Shown here piece after piece: positions 1 to 7,836 of a DNA stretch of 17,172 bases. Each line of letters begins with the position of its first letter. The stretch's first letter is position 1. This stretch comes from Flavobacterium psychrophilum (lineage in GTDB: Bacteria; Bacteroidota; Bacteroidia; Flavobacteriales; Flavobacteriaceae), in the NCBI GenBank assembly GCA_020720185.1, contig DYPB01000004.1, positions 1 through 17,172 of the forward strand, given 5' to 3'. The notes under the pieces are model-generated. The model made no database searches and was not told where the DNA came from. It worked only from the letters and a program-made list of their open reading frames with translations. Position numbers and translations under genes: made by a program.

Positions 1-235
1 TTATTTTTATTGCATTTTGAGTTTTCATAACAAAGTCTAATGCGTAATTTGGGTTAAAATAGAAATTTATTTTTTCGCTGCAGATTCCCTATTATTTAAA
101 AAAAAATCATATAAATTGTACAAATTTTGAAAATTAAAGATGTATTACATTTTTTAGGTATTAGAGATTTTAAAAGAATAAATGAAAGAATAGTAATCAT
201 AGCAAACAATAGTCTAGCTAATTGTAGTTTTTTGT

Positions 236-244
236 TATATTTGC
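236..244 (+). promoter_or_regulatory. Promoter -7 element for the NlpC/P60-led operon
   Basis: TATATTTGC matches the Bacteroidota -7 consensus TAnnTTTG exactly. It lies about 50 nt upstream of the ATG at 297, leaving a leader of roughly 45 nt. No good TTTG -33 element is visible at the usual distance. The rest of 1-296 is AT-rich and shows no other feature I can support. Confidence 0.5.
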
Positions 245-296
245 ATTTTAATATTGAATTTCAAAATAGAAAAAATCATAATTTCTGAATTATATA

Positions 297-1073
297 ATGT
301 ACGGCATCTGTAATTTATCAAATATTCCATTAAGAATAGAACCCACCGACGCAAGTGAAATAGTATCTCAAGTTTTGTTTGGAGAACATTTTGTGGTTAT
401 AGAAAAACAAAATCAATGGTTTAAAATCAAATTGCAATTTGATGATTATGAAGGTTGGATTGATGGAAAACAGAGTCAATTAATTTCAGAAAAAGATTAT
501 CTGAAATTAAATTCCGAACCTATTGAACTTAACATAGATTTAGTGGAATATATTACGGCACCAAATAATTTTTTGATGCCCATTTTATTAGGAGCCTCCT
601 TATCATTTTTGAAAAACGACAGCATCAATGTTAATAAATATCAATTTGAAGGCACAAAAATAGTTGGTATTAAACCTAAAACTAATATAATAAAAACTGC
701 TTTTATGTATCTGAACTGCCCTTACTTATGGGGTGGAAAAACACCTTTTGGTATTGATTGCTCGGGGTTTACACAAATGGTTTATAAACTAAATGGGTAT
801 AAACTATTTAGGGATGCAAGCCAACAAGCTACACAAGGAGAAACATTAAGTTTTATTGAAGAAAGCGAAGCAGGAGATTTGGCTTTTTTTGATAATGAGA
901 ATGGAAATATTATTCATGTAGGAATTATAATGAACGATAACTACATTATTCATGCCAGCGGAAAAGTACGCATTGACCGTTTGGATCATCTAGGAATTTA
1001 TAATGCAGAGACAAAAAAACATACTCATAAATTAAGGGTTATTAAGAGAATAATTAGAGCATTAGAAAAGTGA
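297..1073 (+). CDS. SH3b and NlpC/P60 (C40) cell-wall peptidase
   Basis: This 258-residue protein has a bacterial SH3-like domain at about residues 1-65 and a C-terminal NlpC/P60 domain at about 133-250. The catalytic triad is visible: Cys155 in DCSGF, His207 in IIHVGI and His219 in YIIHASG. NlpC/P60 enzymes cut the gamma-D-glutamyl-diamino acid bond of peptidoglycan stem peptides. No signal peptide is seen at this ATG, so it may act on recycled muropeptides in the cytoplasm, like YkfC-type enzymes, rather than on the wall itself. That localisation is an inference. A promoter -7 element lies at 236-244. The stop codon overlaps the GTG start of the next gene, so the two are probably translationally coupled. 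The domain call is firm; the exact substrate is not known. Confidence 0.9.
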   Translation: MYGICNLSNIPLRIEPTDASEIVSQVLFGEHFVVIEKQNQWFKIKLQFDDYEGWIDGKQSQLISEKDYLKLNSEPIELNIDLVEYITAPNNFLMPILLGASLSFLKNDSINVNKYQFEGTKIVGIKPKTNIIKTAFMYLNCPYLWGGKTPFGIDCSGFTQMVYKLNGYKLFRDASQQATQGETLSFIEESEAGDLAFFDNENGNIIHVGIIMNDNYIIHASGKVRIDRLDHLGIYNAETKKHTHKLRVIKRIIRALEK

Positions 1074-2047
1074 AAATAGCCGTAGTAATTCTAAATTGGA
1101 ATGGAGAAAAATTACTGCAACAATTTTTACCATCGATACTAAATTTTTCAGCCGAAGCTAGCATTTTTGTTGCCGATAATGCCTCGACAGACCATTCTAT
1201 TGAAGTGCTAAAAACAACTTTTCCTTCGGTTCAAATTATTAAAAACAAAGAGAATTATGGTTTTGCACAAGGCTATAACGAAGCATTAAAAGGGCTTGAT
1301 TATGATATTTTTGCATTAGTAAACTCCGATATTGAAGTTACCAAAAATTGGTTGCAACCTATCCTCTCAATTTTTAAGAACGAACCACAAACAGCAATTA
1401 TTCAGCCAAAAATATTAGATTATAAGTCTAAAAATTATTTTGAATATGCTGGTGCAGCAGGTGGATTTATTGATAAATATGGTTATCCATTTTGTCGTGG
1501 TCGTGTTTTTAATACCATCGAAAGGGATACTCATCAATATCCAAATACCGAAATATTTTGGGCGTCTGGTGCCTGTTTTTTTATTCGTAAAACTGTTTTT
1601 AACGAATTGAATGGTTTTGATGCTGATTTTTTTGCCCATCAAGAGGAAATCGATTTATGCTGGAGGGCTTTTAACTTGGGTTATAAAGTTAAATATAATT
1701 CACAATCAACCGTTTATCATGTTGGAGGGGCAACGCTTCAAAAATCAAACCCTCAAAAAACTTATCTGAATTTTAGAAATTCATTATTAATGTTGTTAAA
1801 AAATTTACCTAAAAAACAACTGCTACCAATACTCTTTTCTCGATTAATGCTTGATGGTTTGGCTGGAATTATGTTTATATTAAAAGGACAATTCAATCAT
1901 TGTTGGGCAATTATAAAAGCCCATTTTGTGTTTTATTATTTAATTCCACACAATTTTAAGAAAAGAAAAAATACGCAACAAAACAATTATTATAAAGTTA
2001 AAAGTATTGTTTTTAACTATTTTATAAACAAAAAGAAAACATTTTAA
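1070..2047 (+). CDS. Family 2 glycosyltransferase (rhamnosyltransferase-like)
   Basis: This is a 325-residue GT-A fold glycosyltransferase of family GT2. Visible motifs are VVILNWNG at the N-terminus, DNASTD (36-41), ENYGFAQGYN (61-70), the DxD-like NSDIEV (85-90) and the acceptor-side EEIDLCWRA (about 192-200). The order and spacing match WbbL/rhamnosyltransferase-type enzymes that build surface polysaccharide. The C-terminal quarter (about 240-300) is hydrophobic and basic, suggesting association with the inner face of the membrane. Translation starts at GTG 1070, which overlaps the previous stop codon (TGA 1071-1073) in a GTGA arrangement. Sugar donor and acceptor cannot be read from the sequence. 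The gene lies alone among peptidase genes rather than in a polysaccharide cluster. Confidence 0.9.
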   Translation: MKIAVVILNWNGEKLLQQFLPSILNFSAEASIFVADNASTDHSIEVLKTTFPSVQIIKNKENYGFAQGYNEALKGLDYDIFALVNSDIEVTKNWLQPILSIFKNEPQTAIIQPKILDYKSKNYFEYAGAAGGFIDKYGYPFCRGRVFNTIERDTHQYPNTEIFWASGACFFIRKTVFNELNGFDADFFAHQEEIDLCWRAFNLGYKVKYNSQSTVYHVGGATLQKSNPQKTYLNFRNSLLMLLKNLPKKQLLPILFSRLMLDGLAGIMFILKGQFNHCWAIIKAHFVFYYLIPHNFKKRKNTQQNNYYKVKSIVFNYFINKKKTF

Positions 2048-2054
2048 ATTACAA

Positions 2055-4127
2055 ATGCAAGAAAAAACAAGCCCTCCTGTTGCAAAAATTATTCCAAAGC
2101 AATTAAAAAAACACAACCACATTCGGGTTGATAATTACTATTGGCTAAACGACAGAGAAAACCCAGAAGTTATTGATTATTTGAAAGATGAAAACAAATA
2201 TTATGCCGAAATGACGGCAGAAACAAAAGATTTTCAAGAATTCTTGTTTGCTGAAATGAAGGCAAGAATAAAAGAGGATGATGCCTCTGTTCCATATTTT
2301 TACAACGGTTATTTTTATATCACCCGATTTGAAAAAGGTCAAGATTACCCTATTTATTCTCGAAAAAAAGGTTCGCTCACGGCAAATGAGGAAATTCTAT
2401 TTGATTGTAATCAATTGGCAAAAGACAAACCCTTTTTTCAATTAGGTGGGTTGTCAATTTCTCCTGATAATAAATTAGCTATTTTTAGTTTTGATATTGT
2501 TGGGCGTCGCATTTTTAACATTCAAATTAAAAATTTAGCAACTAATGAAATTCTTCCCGATTTAATAGAAAATGTTACAGGTTCTGCCGTTTGGGCAAAT
2601 GATAATGAAACTATTTTTTATTCCGCTCAAGATGAAAAAACATTACGATCAGACAAAATTTTTAAACACAGATTAGGACAAAAACAAGTTGAAAACGAAT
2701 TAATATATTTTGAAAAAGATGAAACTTTTAATGTAGAAATTGCCAAATCAAAATCTAAAAAATACTTGGCCATAGAATCATCAAGCACGCTAACTACTGA
2801 ATATCAAATTCTTGAAGCCAATAATCCAGACGGAAAATTTAGACTATTTCAGAAAAGAATTAGAGGATTAGAATACAGTATTAACCATTATCAAGATAGT
2901 TTTTATATTCTGACCAATAAAGACGATGCCGAGAATTTTAAATTAATGATAACCAAAGAAAATAAAACTTCTCATAAATATTGGCAAGAAATTATTGCCC
3001 ACAGGGAAGATGTTTTACTGGAAGATATTGAGATTTTTAGTAATTTTTTAGTATTAGAAGAGCGAACAAACGGACTTACAAAAATTAGAATTATTCCAAA
3101 CAACGGAGATTCTGAATATTATTTGCCGTTTGATAGCGAAACTTATACCGCATATACAAGCACAAATATAGATTTTGAAACCAATATTTTAAGATATTCC
3201 TATCAATCATTAGCAACACCTAGTTCGATTATTGATTTTGATATGCAAACAAAAGTTAAAGAAATTAAGAAAGAGCAAGAGGTTTTAGGTGGAAAATTTG
3301 ATAAAAACAATTATACCGAAGAACGCATTTGGGCAACCGCATCAGATGGAATAAAAGTACCAATATCATTAGTTTATAGAAAAGATTTATTTCCCCCTTC
3401 GGGGGCTAGGGGGCTTGCTCCCCTACTCCAATATGCTTATGGAAGTTATGGCTATTCAATGGACTGTGATTTTTTGACCACCCGATTATCACTATTAGAC
3501 CGAGGATTTATTTATGCCATTGCGCATATTAGAGGTGGAGAAGATTTAGGTAGAAATTGGTATGAAACAGGTAAATTATTACAAAAGAAAAATACATTTA
3601 GCGATTTTATTGCTTGTTCCAAACATTTAATTGAGCAAAAATACACTTCGCCACAACATTTATATGCCGAAGGCGGATCTGCAGGTGGATTATTAATGGG
3701 AGCCATAATCAATAGCAACCCAGAGTTATACAACGGAATTATTGCAGCAGTACCTTTTGTTGATGTAGTAACAACAATGTTAGACAACACAATACCACTA
3801 ACCACAGGTGAATATGACGAATGGGGAAATCCTAATAAAAAAGAATTTTACAATTATATGCTAGATTATTCTCCTTATGATAATATAAAACCACAAAAAT
3901 ACCCAAATATGTATGTATCTACTGGGTTACACGACAGCCAAGTACAATACTGGGAACCTGCAAAATGGGTGGCAAAATTACGAACATTGAAAACGGATAA
4001 CAACCTACTTTTTTTAGATACAAATATGGAAGCAGGACATGGCGGAGCATCTGGACGGTTTGAAGCTTTGAAAGAATTGGCTAAAGAATTGGCTTTTTTA
4101 TTAGATTTAGAAAAAATAAGAAAATAA
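2055..4127 (+). CDS. ptrB: Oligopeptidase B-like S9A serine peptidase
   Basis: This is a 690-residue prolyl-oligopeptidase family (S9A) enzyme of the usual length for oligopeptidase B. It has an N-terminal beta-propeller region (about 1-400) and a C-terminal alpha/beta-hydrolase domain. The catalytic triad is Ser542 in GGSAGG, Asp627 in TGLHDSQ and His662 in EAGHGG. The YGSYG and AHIRGGEDLGRNWYETGK stretches are typical of oligopeptidase B, which cleaves short peptides after basic residues. There is no signal peptide, so it is probably cytoplasmic. Oddity: residues 446-456 (FPPSGARGLAP) are encoded by a GC-rich palindromic segment at 3393-3425, just before the catalytic domain's LLQYAYGSYG strand, where relatives have a short polar loop. 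The gene starts 7 nt after the glycosyltransferase and ends 1 nt before the HD gene. The symbol denotes family, not proven orthology. Confidence 0.9.
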   Translation: MQEKTSPPVAKIIPKQLKKHNHIRVDNYYWLNDRENPEVIDYLKDENKYYAEMTAETKDFQEFLFAEMKARIKEDDASVPYFYNGYFYITRFEKGQDYPIYSRKKGSLTANEEILFDCNQLAKDKPFFQLGGLSISPDNKLAIFSFDIVGRRIFNIQIKNLATNEILPDLIENVTGSAVWANDNETIFYSAQDEKTLRSDKIFKHRLGQKQVENELIYFEKDETFNVEIAKSKSKKYLAIESSSTLTTEYQILEANNPDGKFRLFQKRIRGLEYSINHYQDSFYILTNKDDAENFKLMITKENKTSHKYWQEIIAHREDVLLEDIEIFSNFLVLEERTNGLTKIRIIPNNGDSEYYLPFDSETYTAYTSTNIDFETNILRYSYQSLATPSSIIDFDMQTKVKEIKKEQEVLGGKFDKNNYTEERIWATASDGIKVPISLVYRKDLFPPSGARGLAPLLQYAYGSYGYSMDCDFLTTRLSLLDRGFIYAIAHIRGGEDLGRNWYETGKLLQKKNTFSDFIACSKHLIEQKYTSPQHLYAEGGSAGGLLMGAIINSNPELYNGIIAAVPFVDVVTTMLDNTIPLTTGEYDEWGNPNKKEFYNYMLDYSPYDNIKPQKYPNMYVSTGLHDSQVQYWEPAKWVAKLRTLKTDNNLLFLDTNMEAGHGGASGRFEALKELAKELAFLLDLEKIRK
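3393..3425. repeat. GC-rich double-hairpin element inside the peptidase gene
   Basis: This is a short run of C and G blocks in an otherwise AT-rich gene. The first hairpin pairs CCCCC (3393-3397) with GGGGG (3401-3405) around TTC; it can also form a 4-bp stem closed by a UUCG tetraloop. The second pairs TAGGGG (3407-3412) with CCCCTA (3420-3425) around a 7-nt loop. In the gene's frame it encodes PPSGARGLAP without a stop. I recall similar C-rich/G-rich palindromes scattered in Bacteroidota genomes, but cannot confirm copies outside this window. The likely reading is a small dispersed palindromic repeat that inserted in frame into a surface loop. There is no second copy within the window. Confidence 0.6.
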
Positions 4128-4128
4128 A

Positions 4129-5343
4129 ATGAACGACCCAATTTATGGTAAAATAATTATTTATAATCCATTAATTATACAAATAATCAAGCATCCATTT
4201 TTTGAAAGGTTAAAAAATATCTGTCAGATGGGATTGTCTTATCTGGTTTTTCCAGAAACAAAACACAACCGATACGAGCACGCTATTGGCACCATACATC
4301 TGATGCAAAATGCTATAAAAACACTCCGAAACAAAGGAATAAGAATTTCTGAAGAGGAAGAAAATGCAATGCAAATCGCTACTTTATTGCATGATATTGG
4401 ACACGGACCATTTAGTCACGCATTGGAAAACAGTATTGTAGGAATTAATCACGAAACAATTTCAATACTTTTGATGCAAAAACTAAATGAAGTATTTGAC
4501 CAAAAACTAAACCTTGCAATTGCTATTTTTAGGAATAAATACCATCGAAAATTTATGTATCAATTGGTGTCAAGTCAGTTAGATATTGATCGTTTGGACT
4601 ATCTGAAACGGGACAGTTTTTATTGTAAAAACCCAAACGGAAATGTAAATGCAGCAGCTATCATAAAAAGCATTACGGTTGTAAACGATGAATTGCTTTT
4701 TGAGGAAGATAGTGCTTTGGAAATTGAAAAAATTTTATTAGCTCGAAAACTAATGTATGAAAATGTATATCTTCATAAAACAAGTTTGGTTGCCGAACTA
4801 ATTTTAACAAAAGTGCTTAATCGAGCAAAAGAATTGGTAGAAAAAGATTTGAATTTAGAAGGAAACGAAAACTTTTTATTTTTTATAAAAAATAAAATTA
4901 ACGAATCTAATTTTGACGATTTGACTCTAAACAAATTTACTCAATTAACGGATATTGAAATAGTATCGACTATAAGAGAATGGCAAAACAACCCAGATTT
5001 GGTTTTAAGTTCATTATCAAAAATGCTAAACCAAAATAGTTTTTTAGAAATAACAATGCAAAACGAGCCTTTTAATAGTAATGACAGCAGGAAAACAAGT
5101 TTAAATGAAATGGAATATTCTGATTATTTTATGTTTGATGGAAAAATTACGATAGAAACCTATAATAAAACAAACGAGCCTATAAAAATATGGACAAAAG
5201 ACAAAAAAGTTGAAAACATTACAGTATTTATTAATCCAGAACATTTAACTCCAATTAATAAATATTATATTTGCTACCCGAAACAGAATAAGATTGAAAA
5301 AACTAACTATCTTTTACGACAATTGGTGTCCAAACTGCACTAA
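4129..5343 (+). CDS. HD-domain phosphohydrolase (dNTPase/SAMHD1-like, COG1078 type)
   Basis: This is a 404-residue HD-superfamily protein. The metal-binding signature is complete: His51 in HNRYEHAIG, His88-Asp89 in LLHDIGHGPFSHALE (with His92 and His97), and the later Asp in SQLDIDRLDYLKRDS (Asp152/154/157 region). This arrangement is typical of the COG1078 group related to dNTP triphosphohydrolases and SAMHD1, which remove triphosphate from deoxynucleotides. Many members of the group are uncharacterised, so the substrate is inferred only. The N-terminal FERLKNICQMGLSYLVFP motif is also typical. Translation starts 1 nt after the peptidase stop codon. The last 50 nt overlap the downstream DCC-family gene. 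Confidence 0.85.
   Translation: MNDPIYGKIIIYNPLIIQIIKHPFFERLKNICQMGLSYLVFPETKHNRYEHAIGTIHLMQNAIKTLRNKGIRISEEEENAMQIATLLHDIGHGPFSHALENSIVGINHETISILLMQKLNEVFDQKLNLAIAIFRNKYHRKFMYQLVSSQLDIDRLDYLKRDSFYCKNPNGNVNAAAIIKSITVVNDELLFEEDSALEIEKILLARKLMYENVYLHKTSLVAELILTKVLNRAKELVEKDLNLEGNENFLFFIKNKINESNFDDLTLNKFTQLTDIEIVSTIREWQNNPDLVLSSLSKMLNQNSFLEITMQNEPFNSNDSRKTSLNEMEYSDYFMFDGKITIETYNKTNEPIKIWTKDKKVENITVFINPEHLTPINKYYICYPKQNKIEKTNYLLRQLVSKLH
5264..5288 (+). repeat. Direct repeat copy 1 carrying a -7 box
   Basis: This 25-nt segment matches 5700-5724 at 23 positions; the differences are at 5280/5716 and 5286/5722. The first 16 bases are identical and include TATATTTGCTACCC. This copy lies in the HD gene's coding sequence upstream of the DCC-family start. 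Confidence 0.6.
5266..5274 (+). promoter_or_regulatory. Possible internal promoter for the DCC-family gene
   Basis: TATATTTGC matches the TAnnTTTG -7 consensus and sits inside the 3' end of the HD gene, about 20 nt before the TTG start at 5294. A TTTA at 5244-5247 lies at -33 spacing (18 nt). The surrounding bases are repeated almost exactly at 5700-5724, in front of gcvT. Confidence 0.35.
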
Positions 5344-5692
5344 ATTTTCAAAAATAATACAGCGTTTAGATTGGTTAAATTTGTTAGAAATTAGACCATT
5401 ACGCCCCGAAAGTTCCGCTCTAACAAAAAAAACAGCCGAACCGCTCCTCGTATCATTTCCTGAAATTGATTTGCAATTAGCACATCAACAAATGGCATCT
5501 TATGGAAAGAGCTGGCATTATGGTTACAATTCAATATACTTTATATTTATAAGATTGCCCTTGTTTTGGATATTTATTCCGATATTTTTTATTTTTAAAA
5601 TTACAAAAATAGGACAATTTATGTATAAAGAATTAGCCGTAAGAAGAAAAATAATTCCCATTCATTGCAATAAAGAATCTTGCGAAATTTAG
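5294..5692 (+). CDS. DCC-family (DUF393) thiol-disulfide oxidoreductase
   Basis: This 132-residue protein begins MKKLTIFYDNWCPNC, which is the DUF393/DCC family signature. Cys12 and Cys15 form a CxxC redox pair next to the first beta strand, as in thioredoxin-like folds. A hydrophobic segment at about 81-103 could be a membrane helix. Family members are usually around 110-150 residues, so the length fits. The start is TTG at 5294, because no ATG in this frame precedes the conserved FYDNWCPNC motif. The gene overlaps the HD gene by 50 nt in another frame. That is a long overlap, and an internal -7 box lies just upstream. Biological role and partner are unknown for the family. Confidence 0.8.
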   Translation: MKKLTIFYDNWCPNCTKFSKIIQRLDWLNLLEIRPLRPESSALTKKTAEPLLVSFPEIDLQLAHQQMASYGKSWHYGYNSIYFIFIRLPLFWIFIPIFFIFKITKIGQFMYKELAVRRKIIPIHCNKESCEI

Positions 5693-5710
5693 AAAAAAAA
5701 TTATATTTGC
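5680..5710 (+). promoter_or_regulatory. gcvT promoter
   Basis: The -7 element TATATTTGC at 5702-5710 matches TAnnTTTG. A partial -33 element (CTTG ending at 5682) lies 19 nt upstream. The predicted transcript start is near 5717, about 45 nt before the gcvT ATG at 5763. Confidence 0.55.
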
Positions 5711-5724
5711 TACCCAAAACAAAA
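5700..5724 (+). repeat. Direct repeat copy 2 carrying a -7 box
   Basis: This is the second copy of the 25-nt segment at 5264-5288, with two mismatches. Here it is intergenic, between the DCC-family stop and gcvT. Confidence 0.6.
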
Positions 5725-5762
5725 CATACTTACAACAAATAAAAACTAAAAACTAAAAACTT

Positions 5763-6851
5763 ATGACTATAAAAAACACGGCATTAACCCACATTCACGA
5801 GGCACTTGGAGCAAAAATATTGCCATTTGCAGGATATAATATGCCAATAACCTACGAGGGAGTTAATGCCGAACACGAAACTGTTAGAACTGCTGTTGGA
5901 GTTTTTGATGTTTCGCATATGGGCGAATTTTTATTAACTGGCGAAAACGCATTAGCATTAATACAAAAAATAACCTCAAACGATGCCTCTGTTTTAACCA
6001 TTGGAAAAGCTCAATACTCTTGTTTGCCAAACAATGATGGCGGTATTGTTGATGATTTATTGGTTTATAAAATGAAAGAAAATCAATATTTATTAGTAGT
6101 AAATGCTTCTAATATTGAAAAAGATTGGAACTGGATTTCAGCTCATAATGATTTAGAAGTTGAAATGAAAAATCTTTCGGATGATTATTCTCTATTAGCC
6201 ATTCAGGGACCAAAAGCCGTTGAAACTATGCAATCATTGACTTCAATTAATTTATCAGAAATTGAATATTATCATTTTCAGGTTGCCGATTTCTGTGGAT
6301 TTGAACATATAATTATTTCGGCAACAGGATATACAGGTTCTGGCGGTTTTGAGATTTATTGCAAAAATAGCGAAGTAGAAACTATTTGGAACAAAGTTTT
6401 TGAAGCAGGAAAAGCATTCGGAATTAAACCCATAGGATTAGCAGCCCGAGATACTTTAAGACTCGAAATGGGTTTTTGTTTATACGGAAATGATATTAAC
6501 GATACCACTTCGCCATTAGAAGCTGGTTTAGGTTGGATTACAAAATTCAATAAAGACTTTATCAATGCTGATTATCTTAAAAACCAAAAAGAAGCAGGAG
6601 TAACCCGAAAATTAGTTGCTTTTGAAATGCAAGAACGAGCCGTGCCAAGACATGATTATGAAATTGTAAACGGTTATGGAAATCCTATCGGAATTGTAAC
6701 CTCTGGAACCATGTCGCCATCAATGAATGTTGGTATCGGATTAGGATATGTAACCATCGAAAACAGCAAAATAGACAGCAATATTTATATCAGAATTAGA
6801 AAAAACGATGTTTTAGCAAAAGTGGTAAAATTGCCCTTTTATAAAAACTAA
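5763..6851 (+). CDS. gcvT: Aminomethyltransferase, T protein of the glycine cleavage system
   Basis: This 362-residue protein is full length for bacterial GcvT. It transfers the methylene group from the aminomethyl-lipoyl H protein to tetrahydrofolate, releasing ammonia and forming 5,10-methylene-THF. Recognisable stretches include [14 protein letters not shown] at the N-terminus, [11 protein letters not shown], the central [11 protein letters not shown], and the [20 protein letters not shown] block of the folate-binding fold. The C-terminal barrel domain has [15 protein letters not shown] and GIGLGYV. A clear promoter lies at 5680-5710. The other glycine cleavage genes (gcvH, gcvP) are not in the window, as is common in Bacteroidota where the genes are dispersed. 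Its functional partner GlyA is encoded at 15586. Confidence 0.96.
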   Translation: MTIKNTALTHIHEALGAKILPFAGYNMPITYEGVNAEHETVRTAVGVFDVSHMGEFLLTGENALALIQKITSNDASVLTIGKAQYSCLPNNDGGIVDDLLVYKMKENQYLLVVNASNIEKDWNWISAHNDLEVEMKNLSDDYSLLAIQGPKAVETMQSLTSINLSEIEYYHFQVADFCGFEHIIISATGYTGSGGFEIYCKNSEVETIWNKVFEAGKAFGIKPIGLAARDTLRLEMGFCLYGNDINDTTSPLEAGLGWITKFNKDFINADYLKNQKEAGVTRKLVAFEMQERAVPRHDYEIVNGYGNPIGIVTSGTMSPSMNVGIGLGYVTIENSKIDSNIYIRIRKNDVLAKVVKLPFYKN

Positions 6852-6890
6852 ATAGGATTTTTTATACCTTTACAATAAAATTAAAATAGT

Positions 6891-7001
6891 ATGAATATTT
6901 ATAACACCATTACTAGAAACTATCAAATTATGAATGGAAAACCAATCATAAAAGAAACTAGCAATTTTATTGTCATGACAACAAAAAACATTAAGAATTA
7001 G
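6891..7001 (+). pseudogene. Remnant of a DUF433-type antitoxin-like gene
   Basis: A 36-codon frame from ATG 6891 contains ITRNYQIMNGKPIIKETSN. This resembles the start of DUF433 domains, whose hallmark is a GKP(V/I)I(R/K)GTR-like segment. Intact DUF433 proteins are about 70-80 residues long and have a helix-turn-helix-like C-terminal half. Here the sequence stops after FIVMTTKNIKN, so that half is missing. The promoter-like TACCTTTA at 6865-6872 lies upstream. The best reading is a decayed gene, perhaps from a toxin-antitoxin pair, left between gcvT and the yebC gene. The match rests on about 15 residues and no partner toxin is nearby, so it may also be chance. Confidence 0.4.
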
Positions 7002-7026
7002 AAAAATTGATTAACAAAACAAAGAA

Positions 7027-7737
7027 ATGGGAAGAGCATTCGAATTTAGAAAAGGACGAAAAATGAAACGATGGTCAGCGATGGCCAAAACCTTTACCCG
7101 AATTGGGAAAGATATAGTAATGGCAGTAAAAGAAGGAGGTCCAAATCCTGATGCCAATTCAAGATTGCGTGCCGTAATCCAAAACGCCAAGGCAGCCAAT
7201 ATGCCAAAAGACAATGTGGAAAGAGCCATAAAAAATGCCTCAAATAAAGACACCGCAAACTATAAAGAAATACTTTTTGAGGGATATGCACCTCACGGAA
7301 TTGCAATTTTGATAGAAACCGCATCAGATAATAACAACCGCACGGTAGCAAACATCAGAAGTTATTTTAATAAGTGTAATGGAACGATGGGAACCCAAGG
7401 ATCTGTGGAATTTATGTTTGATCATACCTGTAATTTTAGAATTTCGAAGGGAACTATCGACCCAGAAGAGTTAGAATTAGAATTGATTGATTTTGGAGCA
7501 GAAGAAGTTTTTGACGATGAGGACGGTATCCTTATATATGCTCCTTTCGGAAGTTTTGGAGCTATTCAGAAAGAGTTAGAAGCTCGAAATTTAGAGATTT
7601 TATCATCTGGTTTTGAACGAATACCCCAAATTACTAAAGAATTAACCGAAGCACAAATTGCAGATGTTGAGAAATTGATTGAAAAAATAGAAGAAGATGA
7701 CGATGTAATGAATGTGTATCATACCATGCAGGAGTAG
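7027..7737 (+). CDS. yebC: YebC/PmpR (TACO1) family protein
   Basis: This 236-residue protein covers the whole YebC family fold. The N-terminal basic region MGRAFEFRKGRKMKRWSAMAK is followed by TRIGKDIVMAVKEGGPNPDANSRLRAVIQNAKAANMPKDNVERAI, the family's most conserved block. Domains 2 and 3 include YEGYAPHGIAILIE-like sequence, NRTVANIRSYF and the acidic EEVFDDEDG. Family members were long annotated as transcriptional regulators. More recent work links TACO1/YebC proteins to the ribosome and to translation through proline-rich stretches. Which role applies here cannot be read from sequence. The MGRAFEFRKGRKMKRW start is the version I associate with Bacteroidota. The gene is followed by a strong intrinsic terminator at 7756-7791. 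Confidence 0.93.
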   Translation: MGRAFEFRKGRKMKRWSAMAKTFTRIGKDIVMAVKEGGPNPDANSRLRAVIQNAKAANMPKDNVERAIKNASNKDTANYKEILFEGYAPHGIAILIETASDNNNRTVANIRSYFNKCNGTMGTQGSVEFMFDHTCNFRISKGTIDPEELELELIDFGAEEVFDDEDGILIYAPFGSFGAIQKELEARNLEILSSGFERIPQITKELTEAQIADVEKLIEKIEEDDDVMNVYHTMQE

Positions 7738-7755
7738 TAGCATTAATAAACGATT

Positions 7756-7791
7756 AAAAACCTTTCAGTTGATTTTGAAAGGTTTTTTTTT
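7756..7791 (+). terminator. Rho-independent terminator of yebC
   Basis: A 12-bp perfect stem pairs 7756-7767 (ending CCTTTCA) with 7776-7787 (starting TGAAAGG) around an 8-nt loop. The 3' arm runs into a T-tract to 7791. It begins 18 nt after the yebC stop codon. Confidence 0.85.
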
Positions 7792-7836
7792 GTAATAAAT
7801 AATTTAAAATAAAAAATCTAGAATTTGTCAGGTGCT

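Noticed and set aside
1..28. Possible start of a - strand gene (ATG at 28 reading MKTQNAIKI to the window edge)
   Set aside because: Only nine codons are visible, there is no convincing promoter at a normal distance, and the composition is generic AT-rich DNA.
3512..4141. Open frames on the - strand inside the oligopeptidase gene
   Set aside because: They mirror the conserved catalytic domain in antisense, have no recognisable protein features, and are shadows of the real gene.
7011..7351. Two - strand open frames inside yebC
   Set aside because: Both overlap the highly conserved YebC coding region and encode low-complexity antisense sequence with no family match.
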